64,000 nt of DNA from Sinohyriopsis cumingii (lineage: Eukaryota > Mollusca > Bivalvia > Unionida > Unionidae): NCBI GenBank assembly GCA_028554795.2, contig CM068841.1, positions 21,438,308 through 21,502,307 on the forward strand, in the 5' to 3' direction. The notes below the pieces were generated by a model. It was not told the DNA's origin. It saw nothing but the letters and a program-made list of their open reading frames with translations, and searched no databases. A program made the position numbers and the translations under genes. Below, in pieces: positions 57,304-63,142 of the stretch (its first letter is position 1; each line of letters opens with the position of its first letter).

Positions 57304-60300
57304 ATGTGACGCAATTTAGTGATGTCTGTATGTTACGTAGGTTACCGCTCTTTATTGCACCGTTGTTGTCTATAAGAACGTGTGTGGTTTTTGATGTGCA
57401 CGAATGCGTGACCGAAGATGTAGATAGCCTTTATCTGATGATTGATTGTTGATGTAGTGTGAGGCGAGATGGCTAACACAAATGCTAACGTCCTTGTGTT
57501 TTTCGTAGGAAGCTTTTGGGGACAGAACTATCGGGTAGTCAAGTCCCGAGTCTCAGAGAGACAGGATAGAACAAGGCAGTAGGCCGAGAACTAGCGTAGT
57601 TGCTGGAGAAAGAGAGAGAGAAGGAGGAGGAGAAAAGGAGACAAAAGAGGAAGAGGATAGGAAGAATCGGGGTACGGAGAACGCCGGCAGGAGGAAAGGA
57701 ATTGGCGGAGTAAACACAGATGAGTAGAAACCAAGTACAGGGGAAAGCCATATCACACTATAATCACGTGATGAAATAGGTTGTTACATGGTCGAGAGGA
57801 AGAAGATTGGTTGAGAAATTAATATCGTTTAATTTGTATCAAATTGTTATTCTTTGAATTTCACCTTTGTGTTCTTAATAATTTAATTGTCGGTATTGCT
57901 GACTGGGGGCTCGGAGCTTTACCTCTCTCTATCACTAATTTCACTTCCTACAAAACGAGCCAGGGCGGGAATTCCATAGTAATTCAAATAAATATTGGGA
58001 GCACCCCTCCCCAACGCATAACATTGGGTCACATAGAACTTGTACATTGAGCCATACCGAAGACTTATACAAATGGTACTAAACAGCTGCCTCGTTAGGC
58101 GCTCAGCAATAAAGAGATTAGTGTTAAGATTAGTCGGCATGGTGTCAGGGTAATGTGACTGGGCGGGGCGTCACGCTACATGTCTGCGGCATGATGCCCC
58201 AGTGCTAGACATCACTATAAACTACCACACTGCAGCTACCGTAGCGATAGGACTGAAATGTAAAGCTACGTTAAAAATCCAACTCACACAGACACACGCA
58301 CGCATGCACACTGTGGATTATGTGTGCAGTGAAACAAAAATGTCACTGACACGTATCAATAATCCATGGAGTGGCAAGAAGAAGTGGATGTTATTTAAAG
58401 CTTTGAGAAATTGAACATAAACTGTTTTTCTGAAGAAGAAAAAAGAAATATTTCAAACAGTCCTGAAAACGTGAGATAATTAGATCCTATTACAAACTGC
58501 AGAGCCTGTATTGGCCATACACATCGTTTTATGAGAAACAAGATGACACAATTGGACATGTATGTTGGGACCTTTCCGGTGGCCTGAGTGGTTCAGCGTC
58601 CGCCTCGGATGCGGAAGTCGCGGTTAGAGGTTAGTGTTAGGACTGGTCGGCCTGGTGTCAGGATAATGTGACGGTGTGGGAAATGATGCTACATGCCTGG
58701 GGCATGATGCCCTAGTGCTTGACATCACTATAAACTGCCACACTACACACATCGTAGCGAAATGTCTGAAAAAAGTGTTAAAGCTACATTAACAATTCTA
58801 ATCGCATACACACACACACACGTCTGTTATTAACATTCATAGTGGGAGTAATGTCAGTGACAAACATTATAGCAATTCCTCAGGTTGAAAAGTTGGGAAT
58901 ATTTTACTAATCTTAAGTTCGTATATCATTTTCTACACGATGTACGTGTATGTGCTAGCTGCCTATGTTCAAATGATATTTTGCACCACAACTATTTCAA
59001 ATATACCATAAAATCTTCGCTACTCCCAAAATATGACTATCGGGATGCAAGGTTACACGACGGCCACCATACTCTACTATCTTCCGGGCCCTCTCACATA
59101 AGCCGGAGATGTTAATGGTATGCTTTCCTCGGGGTTTATTAAACAGTAACCAGTCTACAGGCTTTTTTTCTAACAAAGCACACGCACCGTCCCATTTTGC
59201 TAACTGAAATATTCTTGCTGAATTGAAAAAATGCTACACGGTAATGTTGGTTACTTTCTCTACAGTGGATATCCCTTTTATCATTAATTTTCGATGTGGT
59301 TGACCTTAATTTTGGCATTATAATACTGTTCAACATTTTCGTCTATTGATGCACTCAATGCCTTTATGACTTGCCTATATTTGCGATTACATCGACCATC
59401 AGTGGCATAAAATCATCTGATTCGGTTCTTCTTTCTAAAGCACCACATGTCTTTGCTAAGATTACATTCAAGCACAAAACAAACTGACTAAACCATTGTC
59501 TTTAAATGTTGCACACACACACACACACACACACCAATATGTAACGCGAATGTGCGAGGTGGCAAGAAAGATCCACCAATTAATATATAATTAAAATGAG
59601 AAATAAATTTGATACACCATAATCCCATTGTAGAATAACACGAGGATATACACATGAATTCATGCAAAGCACTTTTTCTGACCATCTGACCATGTTACGC
59701 TAAACCTAGTTAATAATTACGATTACTGACAACTGAAACCTCAAACAGATTGGAACGATCTTCGTACAAAGCATATTTCTCATTCATCTTACCGAGTCAA
59801 TTCTTAATTGTCGTATAATTAACAATTTTCTTCTTTTGAACCACTCTGTTTGCAGTGCCTTCTCACACACAAGCGGACACACATCCTACAGCTGTGAATG
59901 TTTCTCATAGTTGCAAGCAAAATCAACATACGTACCTTTTATGAAGAAAATACTGCGTATGTACTATATACAATATCAAGTTGTCTACTCAAGCTTCGTA
60001 AATGCGTTTCTGCAAAATGGTTTGTACCTGCACATTCCACTGACAATTTGCTTTGCTGTTTTTAAAGTAAATAATGTTTCATTTTCCAAATTACTACGTT
60101 CTATACGCTATATTTGGCTATACCAGACCCACCAACAATATGAAACCGGTTCGCATTTCCAGTAACACCTTATTTTTATGATGGTAGAACTGCTTTTTTG
60201 CACAGTTTACAGGGGAATGTTTTTGTTATTTTTAAAATTCGACTTGATGTTTCGTATGAACATACATGGAGAGGATAGAAAGTAAAATTGATATAAGTTT

Positions 60301-63091
60301 TTAAAAAAGATCGAAATAAGATTATAGCGTAGCAAGTTTAACGTACCCACAACTGATGTGAAAAATTCAGGTGCTGAACTTCCGGCTGCCATAAAAGTTG
60401 CCCCGGCAACGTCCTCTTTTAAATGGAGATCTGCAGTTACAAGGGAAAAAAGTGGGAACTGGCGTGCGATACCTCGAAATCACTCCTTCTTTTAACGCAT
60501 AACTCTCCTGCATTTTGCCTTCGGAATAAAGCTTTTTGCCAGATATTGGAAGGCAGTTAAATAGGAAAAAAATAAAACCTGAATGGAACTTTTCATGTCC
60601 CTTTTACTGAATTCCGCATCCTTGAAAAATGGGGGTGGAAAAAGACAGAGCTTCTCTTCTCAGTAACTCAACAGCGACTTTTCAAAAGTAAAGACATTTG
60701 TGATTGGATGATCTAAGATCAACTTCAAACATTACTCTGGGCCAGAAGAGAACGACCTTTGCTGTGTTGAAGTGTCAAGGCTCTAGATTTAATCTTTAGA
60801 ACTGAAAATGGGCTTTGGGATAGAGGAATTAATTTACTTACAAAATTTTGACTAACAGCATACGTTGTGCTCCTGTGAGATTTGTTCTTTGCGTTTCTAA
60901 ATACTGTAGCATGCACCCAATCAACATATGCCAATTTTATACAAATGGGCGATAATCTTTAGAATAAGCAAATTAGCGTCTAAGTAAGCTGTCGTTTGCT
61001 TGGTAGGTCGGTTGGTTGGTTGTTTTAGAGGTTGTTTTTTGGTCGGTAGGTTGGTTGGTTGGTTGGTAGATAAATGATGCAGTGAGTGCATACATGTCTA
61101 TATTATACTAGTGAAGTGGAACTCAAGTGCCTTTACAAGAATTCAACGAGATAACCGTCATGATGATGGTATGGATGGGTGTCGACATCGCGAGCCTTGG
61201 ATTAGGAGTCTGATACTCTACCGCAGTATGGGAGTAATCGTGCACGAAAATAAATGATGTCACGGCGCCCATGAAGTGCCATTACATGGGTGGGCACAAA
61301 CACAGAATTTATAACAGCTGTGATAAAGAGTCCTCGTGAAATTTATAATTATTGAATAAGTTACACAATTTTTAATAGGACGCTTGGATCAACATTTTCG
61401 TCAACGAAACGTTATCATAATTCATTATTTTCGAGAAATAACAGTAATTATATTTGTAGCCAACAATGCTTTGTCGTGTTCCTGCCCACTACTTACACAT
61501 ACCAATGACCAGTCACGTGATTAAATAATGTGGCTCTCGATTACTGTTATTAGGACACTGTACAGCTGCATGAAATTTTTCCCAACTAATAAAGATGAAC
61601 AAAAGAATATTAAATGAATTCACCAGGGAATCTTACAAATATCCTATTGTGAAATATTTCTTTTTAATGTGTTTTTCTGATAATAAATGTTTGTACCAAT
61701 AAAATGAAATTTGACCAATGGTAGCAAAATGTTTGAATGACTTATATTATGATAACTTTTGCAAAGATATCCAGTGATTAATTATTCAGTTTTACCTTCA
61801 CAAATCCTCTCCAATGACGACACAAAATAGTCATCGCAAATTATGGCCAGGGCGGCAAATAGATAAAGAGCAATAAGTATGTGCAGAAATACGCCGCCAT
61901 CTTTTGTATCCTGTAACGTGAAGAAGTTGGGCGGGAATTCATCCACCGTGTGATGCGTACACTTCTTTTCCGTTTTATTACCATCTAAAAATTCAGAAAA
62001 AAAACGTACCTAGCCTTACGGAATGCCTGGTGACTAATAATGCAAAAGACACGGTACAAATGAAAATGAAATAGTTACATTTTTACTTGTCAATATGCGT
62101 TGTTATATGATGTGATAATGCCTATTAATAATGCATTAAAAAAAAACTAGACTGTCCTGTCTTAACTTGTTTAAAGAGGACTTTTTAATATGATCTATAT
62201 AAAACAAATATTTCTCAGTGATTCAATGAGTATTTTCGGCATCAGATATAGTTGCAAGGCTTTTAAATCTTGGCTCTAATATTTTAAATCTTCTTAGTCA
62301 TGTCACTAATTTAATTGGTGAGAAATAGAATTTTGTATCATACCGCTTACACACACACACACACACGAACATACACACGTTACATTAAGGCACAATGAAA
62401 CTCAACGAATTCAGTCAAACGATATAAAGTTGAAACAGAAACAGAGAAGTCGATAATTAAATATTTTCCTTATCGTGCTAATAGAAAGTAGTTAAAGTGC
62501 TAAGGCGGCATGTTAAAACAAATACAAATGGTATAGAGAATTTTTTTCAATATTGATCATGACACTGAAGTCACGAGGGGATACGTTATTATTTTAACAC
62601 TGTGAGCTAGATATTTCATGGATTTTTACAGTATTGATCTTACTATGCCAAAGGGTACCAATATTTGCTATTATCATGACAAATGGTCCTGTGTGTAAGA
62701 CTAATATCCCAGACACAATTCGTTTCATACATAACAGTACTACTTATCGTTTGTAACAAAACTATATTGCAACCTCGATGCTCGGGAAGTGCTTTGAAAA
62801 GAAACAAATAAATGACTTGTGAAAAAAATATTCCACAGAGCAGTTAGTTGGAGTAGAACCAATATTGTCAGTGTGCGACATCTAATTAGTGTTTTAACCG
62901 ACGACCCAGGGTACCAGGATGTAGTTTACAGTAACTATTTAAAACTGATATTATATTGTTTTTATTAAGCGGCATTTGGAAAAAAGAGCGGGTGGGGGTG
63001 AAGACATCATAAGTTTTTACCAATCAGTCAGATATCTTTATTATTTGTTCTCTAATTAAAATTCCTTGTAGTCTGTATACTTGGTCTATGG

Positions 63092-63142
<51 letters not shown>

